64,000 nucleotides of DNA from Lachnoclostridium sp. UBA1308 (lineage in GTDB: Bacteria; Bacillota; Clostridia; Lachnospirales; Lachnospiraceae): NCBI GenBank assembly GCA_002307215.1, contig DBTU01000042.1:1-64000 (forward strand), written 5' to 3'. Both the position numbers and the translations under genes were made by a program. How positions within the stretch are numbered: position 1 is the first letter of the stretch; every line of letters starts with the position of its first letter. Below are positions 34,701-43,668 of the stretch, in pieces. Under the pieces are notes generated by a model. The model saw only the letters and a program-made list of their open reading frames with translations. It was not told the origin of the DNA and searched no databases.

Positions 34701-35540
34701 ATGGAATGGGTAAAGTCAATAAATCTGGCGATTGAATACATTGAAGATAATATCGCTGAAAATATTACTTGTGAGGATGTGGCGCGACACATTTATCTCT
34801 CGAGTTTCCATTTTCAGAGAACCTTCAGCCTGTTTACAGAATTAACAGTCGGTGAATATATCAGAAATAGGCGACTATCACTGGCTGGACAGGAGTTCTT
34901 GACAAGCAAGCAAAAAGTGATTGATATCGCCATGAAGTATGGATATGATACCCCGGAAAGCTTTACGAAAGCCTTTAAAAGATTTCATGGCGTTTCACCG
35001 AATGAAGTGAAAAAGCAGGGTACCATTCTAAAGTCCTTTAATCGCCTTATTCTAAAAATAATATTAGAAGGTGGTAGCAGTATGGATTACAGGATTGAGA
35101 AGAAGGAAGCATTTCAGGTAGTAGCAAAAACCAGATTAATTAATAATGAAACACCGGATGTAGATTGTCCGAAGTTCTGGAGTGAATATTATGCTGCAGG
35201 GCTTTGGCAAAAGGTTTGTGGGATGATAGGAATCTGCGCACAGGCGAAGGAGAGTTCAAGTGAGTTTAAGTATGGTATAGGCTGCGACAGAAAGTATGTG
35301 AAGGAAATCCCGGAAGGTTTTGAAGTTCTTGAGCTTCCGGCATATACTTGGGCAATCTTTACCTGTGTCGGTGCCATGCCGTTGGCAATACAGAGCATGT
35401 GGAAAAGAATTTATGGGGAATGGCTACCGGCCTCCAACTATGAGTTGATCTCAGACTATGATATCGAATTTTACACCGAAGGAGATAGCAGTAAGGACAA
35501 TTATATCAGTGAAATTTGGATTCCGGTAAAAGAAAAGTAA
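34701..35540 (+). CDS. AraC-family regulator with GyrI-like effector domain
   Basis: A 279-residue regulator with the same architecture as 54-971: AraC-type double helix-turn-helix (about 4-105, with DIAMKYGYDTPESFTKAFKRFHGVSPNE) followed by a GyrI-like ligand domain (about 120-279, MDYRIEKKEAFQVVAKTRLI start and a conserved EIWIPVK end). The ATG at 34701 is chosen because AAGGAG ends 9 bases before it; ATG 34692 directly abuts that site. It would sense a small hydrophobic molecule. It is a single-gene transcript ended by the hairpin at 35597-35643. Confidence 0.85.
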   Translation: MEWVKSINLAIEYIEDNIAENITCEDVARHIYLSSFHFQRTFSLFTELTVGEYIRNRRLSLAGQEFLTSKQKVIDIAMKYGYDTPESFTKAFKRFHGVSPNEVKKQGTILKSFNRLILKIILEGGSSMDYRIEKKEAFQVVAKTRLINNETPDVDCPKFWSEYYAAGLWQKVCGMIGICAQAKESSSEFKYGIGCDRKYVKEIPEGFEVLELPAYTWAIFTCVGAMPLAIQSMWKRIYGEWLPASNYELISDYDIEFYTEGDSSKDNYISEIWIPVKEK

Positions 35541-35596
35541 TAGGAATCCACAAAGAGTGTTTATTACAATTTACCGTAAAAACAAGAAGTTGTGTC

Positions 35597-35643
35597 AAAA
35601 AGTTCCAAATCGACTACACATGTAGAAGGTATGGAACTTTTTT
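35597..35643 (+). terminator. Terminator after the AraC/GyrI regulator
   Basis: AAAAAGTTCCA (35597-35607) pairs with TGGAACTTTTTT (35632-35643), with an inner CTACACATGTAG hairpin. The rest of the gap to 35845 is AT-rich without a gene. Confidence 0.8.
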
Positions 35644-35845
35644 CATTGATTTGACAGTCATAAACGAATTTGATATACTTTAAATTACTGGCTGGTACAT
35701 AGAAAGCTCTGACTTTTTGGGACAAATTATGTAACACAGATTTAAAGAAAATGTAATCAATTTGACGAAAATCAGACAACATTTCATGATAAGCTAAGTA
35801 AGCGTATAATAATCTAAGCAAATTCAGAGTGAACGAGGGTGTCCT

Positions 35846-37504
35846 ATGTCTGGGAATAAAAGCAAACATAAAAAGCAGAAGAATTCAAATAAACGAAACG
35901 GCAACCGGTTTAGAGGGCCGTTTATTGGTGGCGGGTTATTGATAGCATTATTGCTATTATATCTTACGGCTGCCCTATACTACAAAAGCCATTTCTATGG
36001 AAGCACAATGATTAATGGGATTGATACGGCTAACATGACGGTAAGTGAAGCGGAGAAGGCCATTAGTACCGAAGTGGATTCGTATCAGTTGAGTTTAACC
36101 GGTAGAAATAATTTGACCGATACCATTCTTGGATCAAATATCAATTTACATACTGTTTTCAACGGATGCGTGACAAATCTGTTACAAAAGCAAAATCCCA
36201 TGGCATGGCCGGTGTACCTGTTCCAAGCCAAAGAATATAGTGTGGAGACGATGCTTAACTATGATGAATCCCTATTAAAGCTTTGCTTTGACCGTTTGAA
36301 TTGTTTTGATGAAGCGAATAATGTAGAGCCTGAGAATGCTTCCATATCTGAATATGGGGAGTCCGGTTATACAATTGTTCCGGAGAATCAGGGAAGCAAA
36401 GTAATAAAAGATAAACTATATACGGTAGTCTGCGACGCAATAAATGTCCTTCAAACATCTTTATCGATCGAGGATGCGGATTGTTATGCAAAGCCTGTGA
36501 TAGGCCCCGATTATCCTGCATTAGTACAGGCACTGGATCAGTTGAATAAGATTGCCGGAACGCAGATAACCTATCAGTTTGGTGATGTGGCCGAGGTTAT
36601 GGATGGCTCCAAAATCAGCAAGTGGCTATCCATAGATGATAATTATAATGTAAGCTTTGATGAAAGTGGTGTGAAGGACTTTGTTGATTATATCGGTAAA
36701 ACATATAATACCTTTGGGAAAACCCGTACCTTTCAGACATCTTACGACGATATTATCAAGGTATCAGGCGGCGATTATGGGTGGTGGTTGAACAGACCGG
36801 AGGAAGTGAAGGCGCTGACTCAATTGATAAAGGATGGAGAAAAACTGGTAAGAGAACCGGTTTATTTCCAGACAGCACAGCAATATGGCAGCGATGATAT
36901 CGGAGGAACCTATGTCGAGATTAATCTGTCAGCACAGCATTTATTTTTCTATAAGGATAATGAACTTATTCTGGAATCCGATTTTGTATCGGGTAATGTG
37001 TCGAAGAATCTTGCTACTCCGGTAGGAACGTATCCTGTTCAGTATAAGGAAAATGATGCTACTCTTGTGGGTGAAGATTATGAAACCCCGGTAAAATATT
37101 GGATGCCTTTTAATAGAAATATTGGTATGCATGATGCAAACTGGAGGGACAAATTTGGTGCGGATATTTATTTGACCAATGGATCGCACGGATGTATCAA
37201 TATGCCGCCCGCAAATGCAAAGAAGATGTTTAAATACATGCAACGCGGCGTTGCAGTAGTGGTCTATGAGCTTCCGGGCACAGAAAGTTACGAGATGACG
37301 GATAAGGATCAAGCAATTCTGGATAAAGCAAAGGCCGATAAGGAGAACCCTGATAAGACTGATACTGATAAAACTGATACCAAAAAGACTGACACGCAAA
37401 AACCTGACGTAGATAAGACAGGAACGGATAAAACTGGTACAGATAAGACGGGCACGGATAAGGCGGGTACAGATAACACGAATACGGATGACACGGTACA
37501 ATAA
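35846..37504 (+). CDS. L,D-transpeptidase with peptidoglycan-binding domain
   Basis: A 552-residue cell-wall enzyme. A basic N-terminus is followed by one membrane helix (about 30-48), a region with a repeated PG_binding_4-like module (about 70-330; MINGIDTANMTVSEAEKAI), the YkuD catalytic domain (about 345-475) with the active-site motif HGCINMP around Cys450, and a low-complexity tail of DKT/DKTGT repeats (about 490-552). YkuD enzymes make 3-3 cross-links in peptidoglycan or attach proteins to it. The charged, Thr-rich tail is probably an unfolded wall spacer. GTG and ATG alternatives were not favoured, since ATG 35846 fits ACGAGGGTG upstream. Confidence 0.9.
   Translation: MSGNKSKHKKQKNSNKRNGNRFRGPFIGGGLLIALLLLYLTAALYYKSHFYGSTMINGIDTANMTVSEAEKAISTEVDSYQLSLTGRNNLTDTILGSNINLHTVFNGCVTNLLQKQNPMAWPVYLFQAKEYSVETMLNYDESLLKLCFDRLNCFDEANNVEPENASISEYGESGYTIVPENQGSKVIKDKLYTVVCDAINVLQTSLSIEDADCYAKPVIGPDYPALVQALDQLNKIAGTQITYQFGDVAEVMDGSKISKWLSIDDNYNVSFDESGVKDFVDYIGKTYNTFGKTRTFQTSYDDIIKVSGGDYGWWLNRPEEVKALTQLIKDGEKLVREPVYFQTAQQYGSDDIGGTYVEINLSAQHLFFYKDNELILESDFVSGNVSKNLATPVGTYPVQYKENDATLVGEDYETPVKYWMPFNRNIGMHDANWRDKFGADIYLTNGSHGCINMPPANAKKMFKYMQRGVAVVVYELPGTESYEMTDKDQAILDKAKADKENPDKTDTDKTDTKKTDTQKPDVDKTGTDKTGTDKTGTDKAGTDNTNTDDTVQ
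37330..37500 (+). repeat. Short tandem repeats encoding a DKTGT-type tail
   Basis: Units of 15 bases (GATAAGACTGGTACA-like) repeat with drift through the 3' end of the transpeptidase gene and encode T-D-K-T-G blocks. Such arrays can change length by slippage. Confidence 0.75.
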
Positions 37505-37544
37505 TACAATGTATGTACTGCTTGACGGCAGGATGGAGGATATT

Positions 37545-38282
37545 ATGGAAACCAATGATTGGATTCTGCTTAATTCCATTGTGTATAAGATCCATTATAT
37601 CGAAGATATCGATGAGATGCGCGAGGCAGTAATGAAAATGCTTGGTAAGCTGATTGATTATGATGCTTCGACATTTTATCTGGCCTCATGTGACGGCAGT
37701 AAGCTGGAACATCCGGTCGGAATAGGTCTGAGTAATAAGGAACTTGAGAAGTATTCAAGCATTTATATTGAGTTTGATTATGCAAGCGGTATTTTCTCTT
37801 CGGGTAAGAATATCGTATATCGTGAAAGTGATATTATATCAGAAGAAGAACGGATAAAGACTAAATTTTATAAAGAGATGTATGATACAAATGAATGGCA
37901 TTATTCGCTTGAGTTAAACCTATCGTTTAACGAAAGATTTCTGGGCGCACTATCCTTATATCGAAAGAAGGGTAAGAAGGATTTTAGCGGACAGGATGTT
38001 TTTCTGTTGGATATGATTAAGGATAATATGGCGCTTCGTTTGCACCAGTATTATGAGAAACTGGGGAGCAGGAGATTTTCGTTATCAGAATATATTGATG
38101 AATTTGACCTGACCCATCAGGAGTCTGTTGTCTTGGAGGGCATTATAACCGGGAAAGATAGCAAGAAGCTCTGTGACGAGCTGTACATTTCAGGAAATAC
38201 GCTAAAAAAGCATATGAATAATATCTATAAAAAAGCGGGAGTGAATTCAAAGCTTCAGCTGATACAACAAGTTCGGGTTTAG
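37545..38282 (+). CDS. LuxR-type regulator with GAF-like domain (paralogue 1)
   Basis: A 245-residue regulator. The start at 37545 (METNDWILLN) is chosen because GGAGG lies 5 bases upstream. Residues about 1-160 form a sensor-like domain without membrane segments (GAF-like by pattern), and residues about 180-243 form a LuxR-type helix-turn-helix (DLTHQESVVLEGI ... LYISGNTLKKHMNNIYKKAGVNSKLQL). It is clearly homologous throughout to the protein at 39907-40662 (shared NDWI-LN-I-YKIH, KNIVYRE/KSMIYRE, NTLKKHxxNIY). The two genes bracket agmatine deiminase, which suggests control of that step or of the following aminotransferase. Confidence 0.8.
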   Translation: METNDWILLNSIVYKIHYIEDIDEMREAVMKMLGKLIDYDASTFYLASCDGSKLEHPVGIGLSNKELEKYSSIYIEFDYASGIFSSGKNIVYRESDIISEEERIKTKFYKEMYDTNEWHYSLELNLSFNERFLGALSLYRKKGKKDFSGQDVFLLDMIKDNMALRLHQYYEKLGSRRFSLSEYIDEFDLTHQESVVLEGIITGKDSKKLCDELYISGNTLKKHMNNIYKKAGVNSKLQLIQQVRV

Positions 38283-38283
38283 T

Positions 38284-38428
38284 ACTAGTGCACTGTCTCA
38301 CTGACAGTTAGATAAATCTGGCATATTTTTCTAAAGGTCTATGAGACAGTATACTAGTATATCGTTGATTAAGTTCTGCATAGTTAGACAAGCTTAAATA
38401 GCAGAAACTTAGTCACCGATGTACTAGT
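38284..38428. repeat. Two adjoining ACTAGT-bounded hairpins
   Basis: Hairpin 1: ACTAGTGCACTGTCTCA (38284-38300) against TGAGACAGTATACTAGT (38342-38358). Hairpin 2: ACTAGTATATCGTTGATTAAG (38353 on, arms quoted in part) against CTTAGTCACCGATGTACTAGT ending at 38428, with CTGC/GCAG above it. The central ACTAGT is shared, so the hairpins sit back to back. They directly follow the LuxR-type gene. Remaining DNA to 38713 contains a weaker TGAGGCA/TGCCTCA hairpin (38554-38590) and no gene. Confidence 0.7.
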
Positions 38429-38713
38429 CAGGGATTATAATATAACACCTTGGGAGTAGTTTTGTCTCAGGCTGGGTAATAAATATGGTTTGTCAGGGCA
38501 ATTGAAGGAAATAGCAGAAAAGACTAGGATTGAATGAATCAATCAATAGCAGTGAGGCATTGTATGGATATTATCATGCAGTGCCTCATTTTGCATGTAA
38601 GACAATCAAGATCACACTAGCTTCCATGTGCCGCCTTTGGCGGCTCTCAAATCAGGGGTGTGAAATTGATTTTTATTACACATTATATAAACCGATCAAG
38701 GAGGGTATCACTC

Positions 38714-39814
38714 ATGAAGCTATTATCAAATCCACAAAGCGACGGTTTCTATATGCCGGGGGAATATGAGCCGCATCAGGGGACGGTCATGATTTGGCCC
38801 CAAAGGCCTGATATCTGGAGAAATCGGGCAAAGGAAGCGCAGGAAGTATTCACTGTAGTTGCAAATACAATTGCTGAGCATGAGCCGGTGACGATGCTGG
38901 TTAATCATGATATGTACGACAGAGCACAGAGGATGTTATCTGACAGGGTACAAATGATACCTATTGCCAACAATGATGCCTGGTGTAGGGACATCGGACC
39001 CACCTATGTGAGAAATAGTGGTGGAATCGTACGCGGGATTGACTGGAAATTTAATGCCTGGGGAGGCACAAAGGATGGACTCTATTATCCCTGGGAAGAG
39101 GACAGCCGGCTGGCAAAAAATCTGTGTGAGCAGCAAAAGTTTGATTATTATTCTTTGGAGGAATTTGTACTGGAGGGCGGATCAATTCATGTTGACGGAG
39201 AAGGAACGGCTATTGTTACGAAGGAGTGTCTCCTTAGTAAAGGACGTAATCCGCAGCTTAAGAAAGAAGAAATCGAAGGAGTCTTGAAATCATATTTGAA
39301 TGTCAGCAAGGTTATCTGGCTAGAATATGGCATCTTTCAAGATGAGACAAACGGACATGTAGATAATATATGCTGCTTTGTAAAGCCGGGGGTAGTAGTA
39401 CTTTCGTGGACGGAGGATAGTAAGGATCCTCAATATGAGCGCTCCTTAAGCGGTTATGAAATTCTGTCTACGGAAAGGGATGCGAAGGGACGAAAGCTTA
39501 CGATACATAAATTGCATCTGCCAAAGCCGCAGTATATCAGCAAAGAAGAGAGCGAAGGCATCGTGAAAGCGGAAGGAACAAAGCAAAGAAAAGAGGGTGA
39601 TCGCATGGCGGCTTCCTATGTAAACTATTATGTTTGTAACGGTGCGGTTATCATGCCCGGCTTCCATGATCCAATGGATCAGCCAGCCAGAGTAAAACTG
39701 AAGGAGCTGTATCCGGATAGAGAGGTAATTCAGATATATACAAGGGAGATTTTGCTTGGGGGCGGTAATATTCATTGTATAACGCAGCAGATACCGAACA
39801 GTAACGAACGGTAA
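38714..39814 (+). CDS. aguA: Agmatine deiminase
   Basis: A 366-residue agmatine iminohydrolase, the standard length (the symbol aguA is shared by convention with alpha-glucuronidase, an unrelated gene at 21158). It converts agmatine to N-carbamoylputrescine plus ammonia. The start at 38714 follows AAGGAGGG. Family signatures are all present: MIWPQRPDIWR, NDAWCRDIGPTYV, EFVLEGGSIHVDGEGT, DETNGHVDNICCFV and the nucleophile Cys355 in GGGNIHCITQQ. No putrescine carbamoyltransferase or N-carbamoylputrescine amidase gene is present in the window. It lies between two paralogous LuxR-type regulators. Confidence 0.93.
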   Translation: MKLLSNPQSDGFYMPGEYEPHQGTVMIWPQRPDIWRNRAKEAQEVFTVVANTIAEHEPVTMLVNHDMYDRAQRMLSDRVQMIPIANNDAWCRDIGPTYVRNSGGIVRGIDWKFNAWGGTKDGLYYPWEEDSRLAKNLCEQQKFDYYSLEEFVLEGGSIHVDGEGTAIVTKECLLSKGRNPQLKKEEIEGVLKSYLNVSKVIWLEYGIFQDETNGHVDNICCFVKPGVVVLSWTEDSKDPQYERSLSGYEILSTERDAKGRKLTIHKLHLPKPQYISKEESEGIVKAEGTKQRKEGDRMAASYVNYYVCNGAVIMPGFHDPMDQPARVKLKELYPDREVIQIYTREILLGGGNIHCITQQIPNSNER

Positions 39815-39906
39815 CCGCGAATGACATTAACAAATTGGTTCTATTTGATATTCAAGTTTTATGATGGTATAATCAGGTTATTCTATGAGATAGGAGCAGG
39901 CTGCCT

Positions 39907-40662
39907 TTGAAAACCTTTGGAACCAATGATTGGATTGTACTAAATCATATCATTTATAAGATTCATAGCATGGACCAATTGGATCAGATGAGAAGCATGC
40001 TCATAGAGCAGTTAAGAAACCTGATACAATATGACAGTGCAGATTTTTTTCTTGGTACAGGTGATGCAGGTGAGCTGATCGACCCTGTATTTTATAATGC
40101 TGACGCGGAGCTTGGAAAATGCTACATGAAGAATTTTTATGACATTGACTACAGCAAGGGTCTGCTTCAGAGTGGTAAAAGCATGATTTATCGAGAGACT
40201 GATTTAATCCCTGAGGAACGAAGGGTAAAAACGCAGTATTACAAATCATATTTCCTTAAGGAAGGCTGGCATTACGGACTGGATATGCTGATTGCGGACA
40301 ACCAGAAGCTTCTTGGTGTTGTGACCTTATACCGTAAAAAAGGAGAACCCGACTTTGAATATGAGGATATCTTTATATTAGAGCTATTGATGGAACATCT
40401 GGAGTACCGACTTCTATGTGAGCGGAAGGAAGGAAACGGTAGAAGAATAACCGTTAAGGAGTGTGCTGTAAGATATCAGCTGACGAAGAGGGAAGAGACC
40501 ATACTGACTTATTTACTTCAAAATGATACTAATGATATCATATGTGACAAGCTTTGTATCACCAATAATACCTTAAAAAAGCACATCCTGAATATCTATC
40601 GCAAGCTGCAGATTAACAGTAGAAATCAGCTGTTCAAAATGATTAGCTACCGTTCAGCCTAG
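39907..40662 (+). CDS. LuxR-type regulator with GAF-like domain (paralogue 2)
   Basis: A 251-residue regulator starting at TTG 39907 with TAGGAGCAGG upstream. It has the same plan as 37545-38282: sensor-like domain (about 1-165) and LuxR helix-turn-helix (about 185-248, YQLTKREETILTYL ... CITNNTLKKHILNIYRKLQINSRNQL). It is an intragenomic duplicate, diverged mainly in the sensor half, so the two probably respond to different small molecules. Downstream, after 200 bases, is the class III aminotransferase gene, a plausible target. Confidence 0.8.
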   Translation: MKTFGTNDWIVLNHIIYKIHSMDQLDQMRSMLIEQLRNLIQYDSADFFLGTGDAGELIDPVFYNADAELGKCYMKNFYDIDYSKGLLQSGKSMIYRETDLIPEERRVKTQYYKSYFLKEGWHYGLDMLIADNQKLLGVVTLYRKKGEPDFEYEDIFILELLMEHLEYRLLCERKEGNGRRITVKECAVRYQLTKREETILTYLLQNDTNDIICDKLCITNNTLKKHILNIYRKLQINSRNQLFKMISYRSA

Positions 40663-40865
40663 CAATGATTAAGCTGGATTGAGTACTTATAAAGAAGTAG
40701 AAAAATGGTTAGAAGAGAGAATATGATAAGCTTGAAACCTATGATACTATTAGAATAGATTAAGCAATGAGGCAGGTAGAGATACCTGCTCTTATTAATG
40801 TATTGGGAATTGCATCCTATATATTAATAAGCAGGGCTGACACTTTATTATACCAGGAGGAAAAT

Positions 40866-42218
40866 ATGGCGATTGACAGATTAAAACTAGAGAAACAGTA
40901 TCAAAAGGAAATGGAGCTTTTCGAAAATATACATCCTGAATCAGGTAAACTATATGTAAGAGCGAAGGAGAGCTTACTGCAAGGGGTGCCGATGAACTGG
41001 ATGATTAAATGGGCGGGCAGTTATCCTCTGTTTGTTAAGGAAGCGAAAGGAGCGCATTTTACGGATGTAGATGGTAATCGCTTTGTTGATTTCTGTCTTG
41101 GAGATACCGGTTCGATGGTAGGCCATGCACCTGACCGTGCCGTCGAGGTAATCTGTGAGACGGTGAAGAAGGGCATTACCTTCATGCTTCCGACCGAGGA
41201 TGCAATCTATAACGGAGAAGAATTAGGAAGAAGATTCGGATTGAAATACTGGCAGTTTACAACCAGTGCCACGGATGCAAACCGGTTTGCTCTTCGTCTG
41301 TGCAGAAGGATTACCGGACGCAGTAAAGTGATTGTATTCAACATGTGCTATCACGGCAGCGTGGATGAGTCTTTTGCTTCGCTGGATTGTGAAGGAAGGA
41401 CTATTTCCCGCGAGGGGAATATCGGACCTCAGATTGATCCGAGTAGGACCACAAAGGTTGTGGAATGGAATGATTTTGATGGGTTGGAGGCTGCTCTTAA
41501 GGAAGGTGATGTTGCAGCTGTTTTGGCAGAGCCTGTGATGACGAATATCGGAATTGTACATCCGGTGGAAGGTTATCATGATGCAATGCGCCGTTTGACG
41601 AAGCAATACGGTTCACTTCTGATTATCGATGAAACACATACCCTGTGTACCGGAGTCGGCGGATATACCCAAGCTCATCAACTGCAGCCGGATATGATAA
41701 CGCTCGGAAAGACGATTGCTTCCGGAATTCCAACCGGGGCTTATGGCTTCTCGGAAGAACTGGGTATAAAGATAGCGAATAGTATAGAACTCGAGAACTG
41801 CGATGTCGGTGGTATCGGAGGGACACTTGCGGCAAATGCTCTATCAATGGCCGCTATGAAGGTAACCTTAAGTGAAATACTAACACAGGAATTCTATGAC
41901 AGAAATATTCCTCTTGCACTTAAGTTCAATGAGGGAGTACAAGAGGTAATCAAGGAATATAATCTTCCGTGGAATACAACCTCACTGGGCTGTCGTACCG
42001 AATATTGGTTTCAGAGAGACCCCGCAAATAATGGCTTTGAAGCTGCAAACAGTATTGATTTTCATTTGGATCAATACATGCATTTGGCATGCTTAAACCG
42101 TGGGATTTTGATGACACCCTTCCACAATATGGCTTTAATCACTGCGGATACCACAGAGGAAGATATAGATTACCATACAAAAGTATTCCGTGAGATTGTA
42201 GGCGATATTTTAGATTAA
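40866..42218 (+). CDS. Class III aminotransferase, glutamate-semialdehyde-aminomutase-like
   Basis: A 450-residue PLP enzyme. The ATG at 40866 follows CCAGGAGGA; an upstream in-frame ATG at 40767 lacks a ribosome site. Key stretches are FTDVDGNRFVDFCLGDTGSMVGHAPD, TTSATDANRFALRL, the PLP-Asp region LLIIDETHT, and the Schiff-base Lys in ITLGKTIASGIPTGAYG. It belongs near HemL-like amino-acid transaminases rather than true HemL, since there are no heme genes nearby. Given the agmatine deiminase upstream, a polyamine or amino-acid-derived substrate is possible but unproven. Confidence 0.8.
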   Translation: MAIDRLKLEKQYQKEMELFENIHPESGKLYVRAKESLLQGVPMNWMIKWAGSYPLFVKEAKGAHFTDVDGNRFVDFCLGDTGSMVGHAPDRAVEVICETVKKGITFMLPTEDAIYNGEELGRRFGLKYWQFTTSATDANRFALRLCRRITGRSKVIVFNMCYHGSVDESFASLDCEGRTISREGNIGPQIDPSRTTKVVEWNDFDGLEAALKEGDVAAVLAEPVMTNIGIVHPVEGYHDAMRRLTKQYGSLLIIDETHTLCTGVGGYTQAHQLQPDMITLGKTIASGIPTGAYGFSEELGIKIANSIELENCDVGGIGGTLAANALSMAAMKVTLSEILTQEFYDRNIPLALKFNEGVQEVIKEYNLPWNTTSLGCRTEYWFQRDPANNGFEAANSIDFHLDQYMHLACLNRGILMTPFHNMALITADTTEEDIDYHTKVFREIVGDILD

Positions 42219-42276
42219 TAGGTAAATAAACTTCCAAATAAAGAGAGATACATCTATGGGATAAGCGTATATTACT

Positions 42277-43467
42277 TTATTTTTTATTATATTGCGGTTG
42301 TAATTTCGAGAATAAAATCAACGATCCAATCATAACACAAGTTGCCACTCCATATAGAATGCTCGGACTGAATGAATAGATAGCTGCTGCTGCAAGAGGA
42401 ACAAGAACTCTGTAAACCGACTGCAGACTTTGATTCACACCTTGTAATTTACCTTGGTTACTTTCGTCTACAGACTGCGAGAGTCGTCCGTTGTAGGACG
42501 GATCGAACAAACCTTCACCTAGCGTGATACTCATAACCGCAACAATAATAAGTACCGGAGACGATATATGAATACTAAGTATTATTAGCCCCAATCCCAG
42601 TGCTAGTCCGAGAAGACCTACAATACCAATATTTCGCTCATTGAACTTCTTAAGAAGACGCGGTAATAAAACAGCTCGCGAAATAATATCACAGGCTCCA
42701 ATAAGAGTAAACAAACCACCGATAAGAGCAGGCCCCCACGAGAAAATATCCTTTAAAAAGATGCTGAAATTGAATTGATAAATTTGTAATCCAACATAGA
42801 AGAATCCACCGACGATGATAAGAGCTCTAGCTTCCTTCATAGTGAAAATTTCTTTGAACTGACTGACAATATCGAAACTTTTTACCGAAAAATGGGATGA
42901 TCGTTTTTCAGGGGACAGTGATTCCGGCAGAAAGAGATAAGTACATAGAATGGAGAGAAACATGATACCTGCAGTAACAAAAAACGGCAGCGATATTGAA
43001 ATGGTACCAAGCGGACCTCCCAGTGCAGGCCCTATCATGCATCCTATTCCCATGGCAGCACCTATATAGCTAAACCATTTTGTGCGCTCTTGCGGTTCTG
43101 TGCTATCAGCAATGTAAGCAAACAGTGTACTGATATTGCCTGCTGTCAGTCCGTCAATGATACGACCCAGAAAGAGTACCCACAGCGCCCCGCCGATACC
43201 AAACAGAAGATATCCTATGACAGATCCGAGTAAACTAACGATTAAAATCCTTTTTCTACCGTACCGATCGCTCAACGCCCCCAATATTGGCGCTGCAAAA
43301 AAAGTGCAAGCCGCATATACGGATGCCAGTGCACTCATTCCTATCACTATTTGGGAAGCGGGCAAGTAATTGCCAAGTAAAAATGGCAATAGGGGGAATA
43401 CCACTGTCATCCCGATTCCATTCATCAACACAATCCCCACAATGATCCACAAAGAATTTTTACGCAT
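42277..43467 (-). CDS. MFS efflux transporter (TetA-like, 12 helices)
   Basis: A 396-residue major facilitator. Twelve hydrophobic segments are visible, with motif A GALSDRYGRKRILI in the loop between helices 2 and 3 and an EGLFDPSYNGRLSQS loop in the second half, typical of TetA/MdfA-like drug:H+ antiporters. It has its own promoter (-35 at 43544-43549) bearing two copies of a 16-bp motif that also covers the promoter of the MarR gene upstream. It is therefore probably repressed by that MarR protein and induced by a drug-like ligand. Confidence 0.9.
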   Translation of the reverse strand: MRKNSLWIIVGIVLMNGIGMTVVFPLLPFLLGNYLPASQIVIGMSALASVYAACTFFAAPILGALSDRYGRKRILIVSLLGSVIGYLLFGIGGALWVLFLGRIIDGLTAGNISTLFAYIADSTEPQERTKWFSYIGAAMGIGCMIGPALGGPLGTISISLPFFVTAGIMFLSILCTYLFLPESLSPEKRSSHFSVKSFDIVSQFKEIFTMKEARALIIVGGFFYVGLQIYQFNFSIFLKDIFSWGPALIGGLFTLIGACDIISRAVLLPRLLKKFNERNIGIVGLLGLALGLGLIILSIHISSPVLIIVAVMSITLGEGLFDPSYNGRLSQSVDESNQGKLQGVNQSLQSVYRVLVPLAAAAIYSFSPSILYGVATCVMIGSLILFSKLQPQYNKK

Positions 43468-43499
43468 TTACAATTCCACCTTTCGAAAAAGAGTAATAA

Positions 43500-43551
43500 T
43501 GTTTCCTTGGCAACATAATCACTATAACAGCATATTGTTTCCGTGTCAACA
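43500..43551 (-). promoter_or_regulatory. MFS promoter with two MarR-type operators
   Basis: On the minus strand: -35 TTGACA (43544-43549), 17-base spacer, -10 TATAGT (43521-43526). Two 16-bp sites, TGTTTCCTTGGCAACA (43500-43515, in the leader) and TGTTTCCGTGTCAACA (43536-43551, over the -35), share 14 of 16 bases with each other; a third copy is at 44204-44219. Confidence 0.75.
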
Positions 43552-43596
43552 ATATGAATCTATAAACTGATTCACTTGGCAGGAACAATAAAAATG

Positions 43597-43643
43597 GGGC
43601 TATATCATATGCTGATATTTCAGCGTTTTGATACAGCCCCATT
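43597..43643 (-). terminator. Terminator of the MarR gene
   Basis: GGGGCTATATCA pairs with TGATACAGCCCC around a loop with an inner GCTGATATTTCAGC hairpin, with T-rich DNA on the minus-strand 3' side. It lies between marR-type and MFS genes, so each has its own transcript. Confidence 0.8.
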
Positions 43644-43668
43644 TAGGCTACTTATTGATACAATCCAG

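Noticed and set aside
36941..37579. Long minus-strand open frame antisense to the transpeptidase 3' end
   Set aside because: It mirrors the DKT-repeat coding sequence, has no ribosome site, and the plus-strand frame has clear YkuD motifs.
40767..40865. N-terminal extension of the class III aminotransferase from the upstream ATG
   Set aside because: It has no ribosome site and adds a hydrophobic 33-residue stretch foreign to the family, whereas ATG 40866 has AGGAGG at good spacing.
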